From the NCBI GenBank assembly GCA_020736575.1, contig JAGPYM010000028.1, positions 186,001-250,000 on the forward strand: a stretch of DNA of 64,000 nucleotides, in the 5' to 3' direction. Of this stretch, positions 1 to 10,308 are shown piece after piece (the first letter of the stretch is position 1; each line of letters opens with the position of its first letter). The position numbers were made by a program, and so were the translations under genes. The notes beneath the pieces are model-generated. The model made no database searches, had not been told where the DNA came from, and saw nothing but the letters and a program-made list of their open reading frames with translations. The DNA comes from Thelonectria olida (taxonomy: Eukaryota > Ascomycota > Sordariomycetes > Hypocreales > Nectriaceae).

Positions 1-1028
1 TTATGCCCTAAAATCTTTTCTAGAAGCCGCCTGTTGTTATTGTCGGCGCTATATTCCTTTGCGATATGTTCAACAACAAGACAGAACGCAAAGAAAAGGT
101 AAACAAGCAAACGGACAGTACCACCAAACAGAGTAGTTTGACGCAGTATCATAATCATATGATTCCCAATGGTGTCCAACGAGTGATCAGTTACATCGTC
201 GAAGTTAACACTGAGATTACCGGTGGTAAGTTTTGATAAGAGAGATTGTATGTGGTCGAGAGTGTCCAAGCTATAGTCCTTTCGTTTCCTTCTCCAATCA
301 TCATCTGTGCGAGGAATAGTGTCGAGATTCGGCCACGTCTCCTTGAGATCATGGCCATGATCCTTGGGGCTGGTCTCCTCTGAACAGGATATGGAAGCAT
401 GGTCCCGGTCGATACTATGCTCTTGAGCACGCGTCGTTTGTGAAGGTAGTATTGGTCGTGTTCGTTCCTTGATATTGGGCCCCTGCGAAGGAGAGTCGGA
501 AGCACGACGCTTGCGAACGCTGGTTTTGCTGGTAGAGGCCCCCTGTGCTTGAGGATTATTTGGGTCATAGTGGGAAAAGGGAAGTCCGGGGCGTGCCTGA
601 TCGATCGTTGTATTTGGAGGCACAGCATTCGAGGACGCCCTCTCGGGTGCGAGGGCATCCTCTTTGGAGCCGGTCTCCTTTGAACAAGATATGGAAGCAC
701 GGTCCCCGTGGATGCTGTGTTCTTCAGCACGCGTCGTTTGGGAAGGTGGTACTGGTTGCGTTCGTTCTTCGGTCCCCCGTGGAATATAATTAAGAGTGCG
801 ACACTTGCGGACACCGGGTTCGCGGAGAGAGGCCCCCTTTGCCTGAGGTTCTGGAGTGAGAGTGGAATCGTCCTTGGGACCAGCTGAATGGAGTAGCGCT
901 TCTACTCCTGGCACGTTTTCGAACAAGCCAGGCTGGAACTGTTGAAGGCGGCGGAAGACAGTTTCTAGAAACTCAATATACTCTAGATCGGAGCCATAGA
1001 AGCTGAAAAGCCTCATTGCGGCCGCCAT
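1..1028 (-). CDS. Orphan protein, 3' end outside window (partial)
   Basis: An uninterrupted minus-strand frame runs from an ATG at 1028 to base 1 without a stop, about 342 codons, so the 3' end lies outside the window. I do not recognise the family. The N-terminus (MAAAMRLFSFYGSDLEYIEF...) looks like an ordinary helical soluble domain. Residues about 60-225 are low-complexity, basic and Ser/Thr/Pro-rich. They contain two diverged copies of a ~70-aa unit, whose core reads PPSQTTRAEEHSI in one and LPSQTTRAQEHSI in the other. The visible C-terminal part has one strongly hydrophobic stretch (about 305-325, GTVRLLVYLFFAFC) that could be a membrane segment. Another minus frame (191-814) is also open across the repeat, but it lacks an ATG and has no N-terminal domain, so I prefer this frame. 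Function unknown. Confidence 0.6.
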   Translation of the reverse strand, partial: MAAAMRLFSFYGSDLEYIEFLETVFRRLQQFQPGLFENVPGVEALLHSAGPKDDSTLTPEPQAKGASLREPGVRKCRTLNYIPRGTEERTQPVPPSQTTRAEEHSIHGDRASISCSKETGSKEDALAPERASSNAVPPNTTIDQARPGLPFSHYDPNNPQAQGASTSKTSVRKRRASDSPSQGPNIKERTRPILPSQTTRAQEHSIDRDHASISCSEETSPKDHGHDLKETWPNLDTIPRTDDDWRRKRKDYSLDTLDHIQSLLSKLTTGNLSVNFDDVTDHSLDTIGNHMIMILRQTTLFGGTVRLLVYLFFAFCLVVEHIAKEYSADNNNRRLLEKILGH

Positions 1029-1955
1029 TGTTGCAATGATTGCACATCAGGGAACTGAATGGGTTGACTCATGCATGTCGGTGCGAGGAGAGGGTCGAGT
1101 GTTCGCAAAATTCAGCTAAAATTTGAAATGATCCAATGAAAAGGGGCTCGCGGCTCGAGCCATTTTTTGTATCTGAAATGGGTTTAGCGCAGTTCCGAGC
1201 TCTTCAGACCTCGCGCCGCCCCACCCGACCGAGTCGCGAGGCGTGCCATTACCAGATCTCACTCGTAATTTCACACCTTCCTGGAGGGTTCGTCCCATAA
1301 AACGCATGGAATTCCGGTCTATTGTACGTAGTTGCCTTATGCACGTTGTTCCTTAGGCTGGCCGCCTCCTCAAAACTACAATTTCCTCTTTCATGATGAA
1401 CACCCTCGTTTACGCAACCATTTACCCTATTGCTCGATGTCTATTCGGGACGCCAATTCCTTGTGGAGGTTCCGAGGCAAATGCAACGGCATCCCTGGAC
1501 CCTCAAGCCTCTACAATCTAAATGAAGCGCCGCCAACAGTACCCGCTATTCCGCCACGAAGCACCTCAGCATCTACCCGAGGGTTATCGGCAAGCAAGCC
1601 CACCAAGACGGAATTTCAAATTGCATTGCTTGGTGAAGGGGCTGAAGAATGGGTCACTAGCCATAACTCAACGAGTCCGGTGCCTCTAAGCACCACGGAG
1701 CGGTCTTGTTGTCTGTTTTTGAATGCCTAACTGGCACGGATGGAAATTTAGCCCATTCAAAAGCTGCGTTGGCACCGCTGCGACGGGGACTTGATTAGGC
1801 AGGCATTCCACCTCTCATGATCGATTCCCATCTCCAGTGTGTGATATCTAACCCACCTCATGGAATTCAAACCACCTTTCAAGGAGAGGGGATCACCTTG
1901 GTTCGCTGGACATGCACCGGAAGAGCATTCGACTTAAACTGTCTCTTAATTGAAT
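1029..1955. other. Intergenic; possible decayed coding remnant
   Basis: No intact gene seen. On the plus strand around 1395-1950 one frame reads like protein (for example FKLHCLVKGLKNGS and MPNWHGWKFSPFKS) but is interrupted by several stops and has no recognisable intron set. It may be a degraded gene, of family not identified, or chance. Confidence 0.2.
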
Positions 1956-3617
1956 TTACAGTTTACTCCGCATTGGCGGTTTCCTCCACCCTCCTGAGTT
2001 CTCGAATATTTTGCCCACTTTTTCGCCCACATCGAGAAGGTGTTCGTCTCGGCCTCGCGCTGCGTACAATGTAAGTCCAATAGGCATCCCATTCTCGCCC
2101 CTGAAGCCTGGAACATTCAGACAGGGGCCGTGCAACGCCTGTTTCCGCGTCAGTTCACATCGCTCCTTCATCGATCAGAGCCACCGACTTACTGTCCAGA
2201 ATTTGGCAAAGACATAGCTTCCTGTATCTTTGAGACCGATAGGTGCCTCATCGGGCACACTCGGAGCAATGATCGCGGCATAGCGGCTGGCAATTTCGTC
2301 CATTTGGAGCCGCAGGGCTGCAAGCCCTTGCAGTGCTTCCTGGTATTCCCGGTTGGAGATTCTGGTCCCTTTCTCAACAAGATTGACTATTGTAGGATCA
2401 AGTTTCTCCTTGCAATCATCATAATAGGGTAAGAACGATTTGTGCCCCTCTTTGTACAGCACAGTATCATACCAGTCCGCCACCTGGTTGAACTGGGGAT
2501 GCAGCTGAAGCTCCTCGACCTTTACACCATGCGCCCGAAGCAGCTCAGCAGCTTGTTCCATTGCTGCTTTGGTACCCTGGCCAGCATGATTCCAAAGCGG
2601 TGTTTTGCAAAAAGCAAACCTAGTGCCTCTGATAGTTTTGAGATGTTTTTTTTTATCATCCTTGATCTTGAGCACTTTCGCGATCAGCTTGAGGATATCA
2701 ACATCGCACGCCAACACGCTTGGTCTATCGAACGTGGGGGCGAATGCCTTTTGACCACGCGTGGAAATGTCGTGCATAGTGAAGACGACGCCCCATATGC
2801 CATTGAAAGAGGCCGGACGGATCGTAGAACCTCCCGTCTGGGTCCCGATAGCCACTGGAACTTGCAAGTCGCCCACAGCTGCTCCGGAGCCGGTCGAGGA
2901 GCCACCGGGCGTTCTGCGTAGATCGTGAGGGTTGCGCGTCGATGGCCCAATGGGGGAGGCGCCGAACTCTGTCGTAGTAGTTTTCCCTGTCAATAGCTCA
3001 TGAGTGAGATGGACGCTAAGAGATCACCGGTGCGGGAAGCCATTTGCTCTATAAGGGTGCCTACCAATGATCAGAGCACCAGCTTCGCGGAGACATTTGA
3101 CGAAATCACTATCGGCTTCTGAGCAGTGGCCGATGTGCTTGTAGATTTCCGAGTTAAATCGCGTAGGCATGCCTGCTGAAGCCGTAAGTAGCCATTGCCG
3201 CGCACTTCCATCTTCTGTGCGTGGAGATACGTACCTGCAACGTGGATTATGTCCTTGACTCCCATGGGGAGGCCATGGAGACCTTGTCTTTTGTGAAGAG
3301 GGACCTTATCCAGCGCCTTAGCTTGCTCAATGACCGATCCTTGATCGAAATAAACCCAGGCACCGACATCAAGATCACGTATATTGATGCGATTTATGCA
3401 AGCCCGGGCCCAGTCCTCGACTTTGAGCTTGCCGGTTTGAATCTCAATAAGGGCATCGACAGGTGCCACCATCACGTCAAATGTTCGCGAAGGTTCCCTG
3501 TCACATGTAAATATCGTAATAATAAACGTAATGGCGGTCAGGGATACCTTTCGTTCCTGACGAGTAGACTTACCTCTTGATAAGTGTCGCGGTGTGGTTG
3601 TACCAGAGATATGTCAT
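1956..3617 (-). CDS. Amidase-signature family enzyme (five exons)
   Basis: Joined on the minus strand as 3617-3574, 3497-3235, 3172-3065, 2986-2193 and 2138-1956, giving 463 aa. All introns are GT...AG and the frame is continuous. The amidase signature is complete: GVKDI with the catalytic Lys near residue 96, the Ser-rich GGSSTGSGAAVG loop near 166-177 carrying the cis-Ser, and GTQTGGSTIRP with the nucleophilic Ser near 192. The C-terminal NVPGFRGENGMPIGLTLY is typical of the family. Members hydrolyse C-N amide bonds by a Ser-cisSer-Lys triad; this one resembles fungal glutamyl-tRNA-amidotransferase-A-like amidases of unknown substrate. The gene looks broken in raw frames, but every break coincides with a splice pair. 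The ATG at 3617 gives a short first exon, and the start is the least certain point. It is somewhat short for the family (often 500-600 aa). No linked nitrilase or transporter was seen. Confidence 0.85.
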
Positions 3618-3630
3618 GTCAACTGAAATG

Positions 3631-4008
3631 TCAGGACGAGTCACGGTGGGCGGTCGACATTACTTGTACACGCATGATTGCAGTGCATTCTCCCGCAAGA
3701 TCTACCCTTGCACACATCAATATCCTTGTTTTAGCGGCGCAGTCATCGCCACTGCTTATTGGGGGGTCTCTCCAATCGTCCTGACGGAAGGGTATGAGCT
3801 CGGCAATTGGTTTACCATCGTGGTGTGGCCCCTTCTTAATCGCCTTTATCTTAGCTTGGTGTGATTCGAATGGTGCCATTGTCCCGTGATTCATTTGGAT
3901 GCGCACGAGCCGTGAACGCAACTTGATAGGCCACCAACGGCCGGGGTCGAGTCCGTATGAGTTTAGTCCTTGCATGGTGCAGGCTTGGTTCGGTGTTCGG
4001 AACCTCAC
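3631..4008 (-). CDS. Small hypothetical ORF upstream of the amidase
   Basis: An open minus-strand frame of 125 codons, ATG at 4008. Composition is protein-like (tracts such as GLDPGRWWPIKLRSRLVRIQ and IPFRQDDWRDPP), but I recognise no domain. It ends 13 nt before the amidase start on the same strand. A GT donor near 3660 and an AG just before the amidase ATG could even join the two, making this an N-terminal exon of the amidase. Equally it may be a remnant of another gene. Confidence 0.25.
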   Translation of the reverse strand: MRFRTPNQACTMQGLNSYGLDPGRWWPIKLRSRLVRIQMNHGTMAPFESHQAKIKAIKKGPHHDGKPIAELIPFRQDDWRDPPISSGDDCAAKTRILMCARVDLAGECTAIMRVQVMSTAHRDSS

Positions 4009-4994
4009 GGTATCACTGTCCTGAATGCTACCAGTTCATGGGTTCCTGAGGAGGATCAACATCTAAACAAGGTTATGGTGGCTATTTGGGTGGAGGGTTC
4101 ATTTCCACTGGACTGAGGCCGCATCATCCGATCCCTTCGCTGAAACCCCCAGCACGGCACGCTGATCACCTGACAGTCGTCTTCACCATAAGTCGAACCT
4201 TCGCCATGTGTCGCGGCTTCCTCGATCCAAAATGAATTCGTCGTTCTCCTGAAATTCAGCCATCATGTGCAGCTACATCTACGCAGGTGGAACTATCGAC
4301 ATTGCCCTTGCAAGCTAACGGGAACCCAGAAAGAGCTCAGCTGTCAGCACCACTACCACCTTGTGGAGTCGTGGTGCCTCAAGTATATCGAGACCGAACG
4401 AAGGTGCCCGCCGACCATTGTGAGCAAGCAATACTGGTAAGACTCTGCTGCCCCTCCACGATACTGTTATTAACTGCTTACAAGGGGAGATGACATCTGT
4501 GGTACGTCTAGCTAAAACATCCCGCATCTTTTGTGAATAAAAGTCTGAGCTCTTTAGCCGCTTGTCGAGAGCGTCAGCAGCCCAGCAACCACCCGTGGGC
4601 GAAATTGATCCAGAGGCCAGAATGCAGGGTGCCAGCCTCCCAATATTCAGCTTAATGGAGGGCCTGTGATCAATTAGAATTAAGTAGTTGAGAGAACTAT
4701 ACATGCTTTCCCGATTGCTCAGAATTTTGTGTTCCCTCTCACTAGGCCTCTTTGTTCCATGTTTGTCGTGATTCAATCTTTATAGACTAATTCTCCCTCT
4801 TCCTCATGCGAGAAGGCTATATTTGTGATTTTATGCGTTTGGTTGTGTTGGCCCTCCACTCAATATTCCCCAATCCACCTCGATGATTCCTATTGACACT
4901 TATGCTGCTATCAACTACGCCCGGCGTCTAATGCCTGCGAGCGGTTACCCCAGAGGACGACCACTCTACGGCGCACGATTTCGCATGCCCTGGG
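4009..4994. other. Intergenic, nothing recognised
   Basis: About 1 kb with only short overlapping frames on both strands (longest on the minus strand, 4315-4776). None carries a recognisable motif or a convincing splice pattern. Confidence 0.4.
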
Positions 4995-5384
4995 TTATGG
5001 ATACTGTATTTTTGGGATCTCCAAATCGACAGCGATACCTTCGTCAGCCTCGATAAAGTTGGGATCGGCCTCGAGTGGTGTATCCGGAGAGGGAACCTTG
5101 GAGTCTTCAGTCTTGGCTGCCTCAAGCTTGGTATCCTCGTTAACAGCGCCGTCCTTGAGGCCGGCAAACATCTCACGACGGATGTTGATGGGACGGCGCG
5201 TCCGCACCTTTCCCAGCTCGCCAGTCTCCTTGGCCAACTTGGACTCTTCCCGATGCACTCGATCCATTTCCTTGGTTGCCATCTCCAACACCTGGCGCTC
5301 CTGGATTAGGCCGCTGAGGTCTTTGAGGCGCTCCAGCCAGATGGGGACTTGCTGGGAAATATATTTCAGCGCGTCCATAGCCAT
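4995..5384 (-). CDS. Hypothetical charged, helical protein (129 aa)
   Basis: Single-exon minus-strand frame from an ATG at 5384 to a stop at 4995. The N-terminal half is predicted to be long helix rich in Glu, Lys, Arg and Leu (WLERLKDLSGLIQERQVLEM, then MDRVHREESKLAKE), compatible with a short coiled coil. After a basic patch (KVRTRRPINIRREMFAGL) the C-terminal third is acidic and Pro-rich. The overall layout resembles small uncharacterised proteins of Hypocreales; no enzyme motif is visible. Regular codon use and the absence of a competing frame support it as real. Confidence 0.5.
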   Translation of the reverse strand: MAMDALKYISQQVPIWLERLKDLSGLIQERQVLEMATKEMDRVHREESKLAKETGELGKVRTRRPINIRREMFAGLKDGAVNEDTKLEAAKTEDSKVPSPDTPLEADPNFIEADEGIAVDLEIPKIQYP

Positions 5385-6132
5385 GTTGTTTGTCGTGAAG
5401 TTGAAATGTAATGCGGAAGGTAGTAAACGAAAGTGGTCTGCAAGATGCGAAGGAAGTTGACGTTAGGCAAGGCCATGCGAGATGTGATTTGGATCGACTG
5501 GCCTGTACTACCGTCGTTGCTTTTTACAATCACCCTTCCAGGGAATAATAATATCTCAGCTTTGGCCGCCCTTCGTGTCGGCCGACCAAGTTGATCGTAG
5601 GAAAAAGAAAAGTTGAAGTCATAGCAGGGCCGGGCGCATTCCCACTCGACGCTCCTCGCCATCCGCCACCAACGGAAAATGGCGAGCCTATCACAGTTAT
5701 GCCCAGAGTACCCAAGTTGTCTCCCGTCGACGCGACAGGGTCCATAACGCGCGTTGCGCCGGCAGGGCGAATGATGTGCATGTCGATGAATTTCGAATTT
5801 GATGCACACATGTCAGAAACCCGAAGACAAATGCAAATGTCGTGTCGTGGACCGCGTTCGTGGGAGGGAGCCTACTACACGCCTGCTCAAGGAGCGGGTT
5901 GGGCATTGCATATCACCCCTCTCGCGACGAATCACCCCCAACTGTGTCTTTGTGGTGCTGGGTTCAGGCGTGCCGTCCTTGGCCACTAGTTACCCACCAC
6001 CTGCTCATGCTTTCCCACGGAAACACCACGGTGCGCTCTACTAGATGGGGCGTCTTAGTAATTGATGCCACGGTGAACCTAAATCAACAAGTGTGGGTTT
6101 CATTTTCAACGGAGAAGCCGTAAGTGTCTTAT
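5385..6132. other. Intergenic, nothing recognised
   Basis: Overlapping short frames on both strands without motifs or start context. I see no gene here. Confidence 0.35.
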
Positions 6133-6411
6133 CTATAAGATCGCAGCTTCGAGCAGGCTGGTAGAATCCACATTGGCTTGGTGACTTGGGGAGAGCAAGC
6201 ACCGGAGCATGGCAGGACAGTACCCATTGTCATTGATAATACTGCGTACAAATAGCATCATCAGAACCCGCCCATCGCGAGTAAACTTATAATGGGTCTC
6301 CAAACTGAAAATAAAGCGCCCCTGAGGCAAGACCGTTAACCGAAGGGAATACTCGGCCGGCTTAGCCCAATAGACTCTGCAGCGCAGAGCGGGCGGTAAG
6401 AGTTTTAGCAT
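6133..6411 (-). CDS. Coding-like fragment (92 codons), unassigned
   Basis: A minus-strand frame starting at an ATG at 6411. The sequence looks like a folded domain (AEYSLRLTVLPQGRFIFSLE...) and ends in a LLEAAIL motif reminiscent of the start of an ankyrin-type helix pair, then a stop. It may be a piece of a lost larger gene. No partner exons were found. Confidence 0.22.
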   Translation of the reverse strand: MLKLLPPALRCRVYWAKPAEYSLRLTVLPQGRFIFSLETHYKFTRDGRVLMMLFVRSIINDNGYCPAMLRCLLSPSHQANVDSTSLLEAAIL

Positions 6412-6860
6412 AACGGCCGTATTATATCACGCGCCGAAGACGTGCGGGGAGAGCGTGCACGGCACAGAAATGCCCCGTCAAACCCGGCCTTTTCACTCTC
6501 CCAGTCGCGTCTGCCAAGTCTTTCCTCTACCGCAACGCTTTCCAGTTATCACCAAACAAACCATCCCTCCGAGGCTGAGATATAACCAAACACCATCTCG
6601 AAATACCCACGTGTTTGACATCAACAGACCGAACTTTCAGGGGATGCCGACACCAGAAACTGGTCCGCACACCATTGTTTACTCCAGGTGCAGTATACCT
6701 TATTTGGTTGGGGGATTCATTCCACTCTGATGCTGTTCTATTCTACTGAACCTGCCTCACCGAGAAAGATGGAAGTCTCTAAATCATCAACTTTCCTTCT
6801 GGGACTGACCAAAGGGCCGTTGGTATCTACATAGATATTGCGCTGAGCGGTGTGTAGGCA

Positions 6861-7110
6861 TCAATCGTCCGAAACGAACTCGTCCATGCCGAAACTTTCC
6901 CCAATGCGCATCTCGCCCAAGAGGCCGCTCTCTTCCCCATAATCCATAGCCGGTACGATTCGAACCAACATGCGACCAGCGACAGCTGCAAGACCATTGT
7001 AGCGTATACCAACAATACATTTCGGGTTGAGGGTAGGCGTGTAAGCAAACTACCTTGAACTCGTGCTGTGAATTGCTGGAACACAGGCGAGGCGAAAATC
7101 ACAAGATATC
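6861..7110 (-). pseudogene. Two coding-like exons without a start (gene remnant)
   Basis: On the minus strand a frame from about 7110 to 7054 (GYLVIFASPVFQQFTARVQ) joins across a GT...AG intron (7053-6986) to 6985-6861 in the same reading phase, and ends VRIVPAMDYGEESGLL...FVSDD plus stop. The join is convincing, but an in-frame TGA lies just upstream of the first exon with no acceptor or ATG in between. This is therefore probably a 5'-lost gene. Family unknown. Confidence 0.3.
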
Positions 7111-8867
7111 CAACGCGTCAGCGGTCCAAACTTTGCCTCAGTTCAATCTCCTCACCCGTCTTGCCTCACAAGATAACAAGTTCCCACAACCAACTCACGT
7201 ACCTAATCCACTACGAACCAAGCGAGCCCAGATACAAGTTGTGAGCATATCGCACGCCGGAATCTGTCAACTCACGCTCTCTAAGATGTGGTGGTGGACA
7301 AACGAGAACCATGGTGGTGATTATCAGTGGTGGATGGTTTTCCACAGATCAATAAGAGCACTCTAGTCTTAACTTATGCATATCAAGTTAAGGCTAGTAA
7401 TCGTATGCCGATAACATATTTCTTTGAGTTTTGCCCTTCGTATCGTAGCGATCTTACAAGCCTGTTATTGTGACTTGGACGATGAGAGTTCCACGGCTAC
7501 TTTAGCTCCAATTCCAACACATCCGTTCTAGGTCTGCTATAAAATGCATAGAGTAGTAGTAACAAGTCTCAGAACCCGTGTAAGCTCTTCTGACTTCATA
7601 TTGATCATGTGTGCGACCGACCCGTCCCGAGTTCCTTTCGCGTAGTTGGGGGCGAGGGAGCGACAACGTCCAGCATTCTAAAGTTAGAACGGCTACTACA
7701 TACTGGCGAGGTTATCCACACGCGAACGTAAAGCAGTCTCCGCGAGACGGCGATTCCGCAAGACAAATATCTCCAAGTCACCCTTGGCGTGAGACTCTAC
7801 GCCAGCCGTCGCCAGCACAGATCATGATAAACAAAGCGAGTCATTGGCCAGGGGATCATTCCATTTCTGTAATAATGTCATTTGTCAAACGGGAATATAT
7901 AGAATATAGGCACTTGCATTAGGAAAGAGATCACTCTCTTTTGCTGCAGTGGTTAAGTTCAATGTCACCTCCGGCCGACCACAACGAGCATCAAACCCCG
8001 AGGACGTTTCCCACTGGTAGAGGAACCAGGCAGTAAGTTGCAGATCGACACATTTCGGATGATTCGATAAAAATGAGCCAAGGCAAGGGAACGCAAACTT
8101 CACTAGCGCACTTCTTTTTGTTGCTCCTGTCCAGCTCTTGGTTTGTTACTTTCCACCGTCGGACTCCTTGCATCGAACTTAGCCCCCCAGCATTGCCGCT
8201 TATTTTGTTGGCGCTAGATCATCAAGACACCACCACATCATGGTGGTCACGTTGTCCATCCCAAATGTTAGACATGCATGAGGCTAGTCCAATTAGCTCC
8301 ATTAATCCGCCGGCACGAGAATCCGTATGTCTCGCGCCACGGCCAAGGCGACTAGGGCCGGTAACTGTCAAACGAGATTGAACCCTTCTTGTCTCGCGGA
8401 AGGGCCTCGTATATCCCCGGTATCTCCTGCTTCAGGGGCCAACATGCTCAACCCTAAATGAGGAATTAGAGTGCTCATAATCCGTGCAGGCCAAATCGAC
8501 GGCCGCACCCCTTGCTGACTCTAGCGCTGTATTTGTACCCACACGAGATTTTCCATCCCTGCACTATGAGTATTAGATCCCAATTCAGAATCACGCTGCT
8601 CTGGACCGCCGATTACTGTGGCAAACGCGTCAACCCCTGCTGAAGCCGACCCGGAGACCGGCGTCGTCCCGGCCGTCTTGAAGTTAAAAGATTGTCTCTT
8701 CTCCAATCCTCTCCGCGTTCAACAACAGGGCAGCAGCAGCAACATATTCACCGAGGAGCGTAATGCGACGCGTTCCTTACGTGGCATGCCCAGAAGTTTG
8801 TCCTCTTTTATTTCACAATTGAACACGAAGATCTGATCCGGTCTTCTCCATTCGCGCAGTGGCAGAC
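7111..8867. other. Intergenic, mostly no recognisable content
   Basis: A plus-strand frame at 8618-8836 (ANASTPAEADPETGVVPAVL...) looks protein-like but has no clear start or partner exon. The remainder shows only short frames. Confidence 0.35.
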
Positions 8868-10308
8868 ATGGCCGATATAGGTCCGATCGAAGCTGTAAGT
8901 AGCTGGCAAAATAGGATGAATCAACACAAGCTTAAGTTTCATCGATCTCGCTGCCAGCATTAATTGACGTTCGATCTAGGAAGTCAATGACGAAGGTGTC
9001 GACATCAGGTATGCCGTATCAAATGAATAGTCACGAGGAGGCAGCACTAAGTCTCAACCCAGGGATGATGAATCTACCACGTCGATAACCCCCAGCGTAT
9101 GTGAACAAGAGGATTACCAAGGCCGATGTTACGTCAATTCGAAACATGGGAACTATTTGTATGCATCGCGTTATTTCAGACTCGACTATAACTTGTTAAC
9201 ATATTACAGAGTCCCAATCGACGATCGGCAACAGATGGCTCAAGACATCATGTAACGCTTCACTAGTATATGCTACCATTCATCCATACTAATTTACTCG
9301 CCAGTCATCATTCATCGACATTGATTCTAGATGACAAACTCTATCTTGCACCCATTAGCGATTGTCCCCAAGTAATTGTATTCCCCGTGTTTCTATATGT
9401 TGTCTCTAACATCTCGAAAGCGCATTCTCGACGTCGGAACAGGAACAGGCATCTGGGCCATGTAAGTCCCAGTTCTCATTCTACACTACACTGTCAGAAT
9501 CACATACTCATCAATGATAGTGAGATCGCAGACGAATTTCCCTCGGCCCAAGTCATTGGCATAGACATTGCTCCCATACAACCCAAAGTCGTTCCCCCAA
9601 ATCTCGAATTCCAGTTCGACGATGCCCAGCTCGATTGGACTTTTAGGCCGGAATCCTTCGATTTTATTCACATTCGCCATTTACAGGGCTCGATTAAGGA
9701 CTGGGAAAAATTATATCGCCAAGTGTTCAAAGCTCTTAAGCCAGGGGGCTGGTTCCAGCATATGGAACCCGATCTTCAAATGCGATCCGAGAACCCCGAT
9801 GTTAACGTTGATGATAGACAGTACGTATCTTACCTTTCTCCATTAAGTTATGTTGAGGATGTCACACTGACGGAAGGGCCTAGCGTTTTCACGAAATGGG
9901 CCAACGTCTTCAGGGAAGTTGGATCCAAAACGGAACAAACCTTTGCCTTCAGCAGTGATATTCTGAACAAGCTTGCCGAAGGCGCGGGGTTTGTTTCCAT
10001 CAACACACGAACCCACAAGGTACCTATTGGTTGGTGGCCAAAGGATGAGAAGCTCAAAAATATCGGCGCTTTTGTTGGGGCCGGATTCCTAGAAGCATTG
10101 GACGGTTACGCTAAGAAACCACTGTGCCAGGTTCTTGGTTGGAGTCCTGAGGATATGGAGGTCTTTCTTGTTAAGATGCGCAATGCTATTGCCGACCGTA
10201 CGACACGAACTACTGGTCAGATGTAAGTGTAACGTAGTCAGCGCCATGTGGGCATACTAACTCGATGCAAATAGCTTCAGCGTGTATGCGCAAAAGCCGC
10301 AGCACTAA
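8868..10308 (+). CDS. LaeA-like SAM-dependent methyltransferase (eight exons)
   Basis: Exons 8868-8894, 8980-9008, 9063-9158, 9210-9251, 9305-9371, 9421-9461, 9521-10222 and 10275-10308 join in frame to 345 aa. The N-terminus is acidic, then comes the fungal signature GNYLVPIDDRQQM...LDDKLYLAPI. Motif I (ILDVGTGTGIWAIE) binds SAM. An acidic motif (VIGIDIAP) follows, then DDAQLDWTF, FDFIHIRHLQGSI and the post-motif LKPGGWFQHME. This order is that of the fungal class I methyltransferase family including LaeA and many secondary-metabolism or TAM-like enzymes; the acceptor is not predictable. The last exon supplies FSVYAQKPQH plus stop, matching the family end. Four very small 5' exons make the gene easy to miss. 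Around 9822-9880 a donor-like GT exists but the frame stays open, so I kept it as exon. No biosynthetic cluster is visible beside it. Confidence 0.88.

Noticed and set aside
191..814. Minus-strand 207-codon frame in the edge gene
   Set aside because: It starts with GTG, lacks an upstream domain and is out of phase with the longer ATG frame that spans the whole region.
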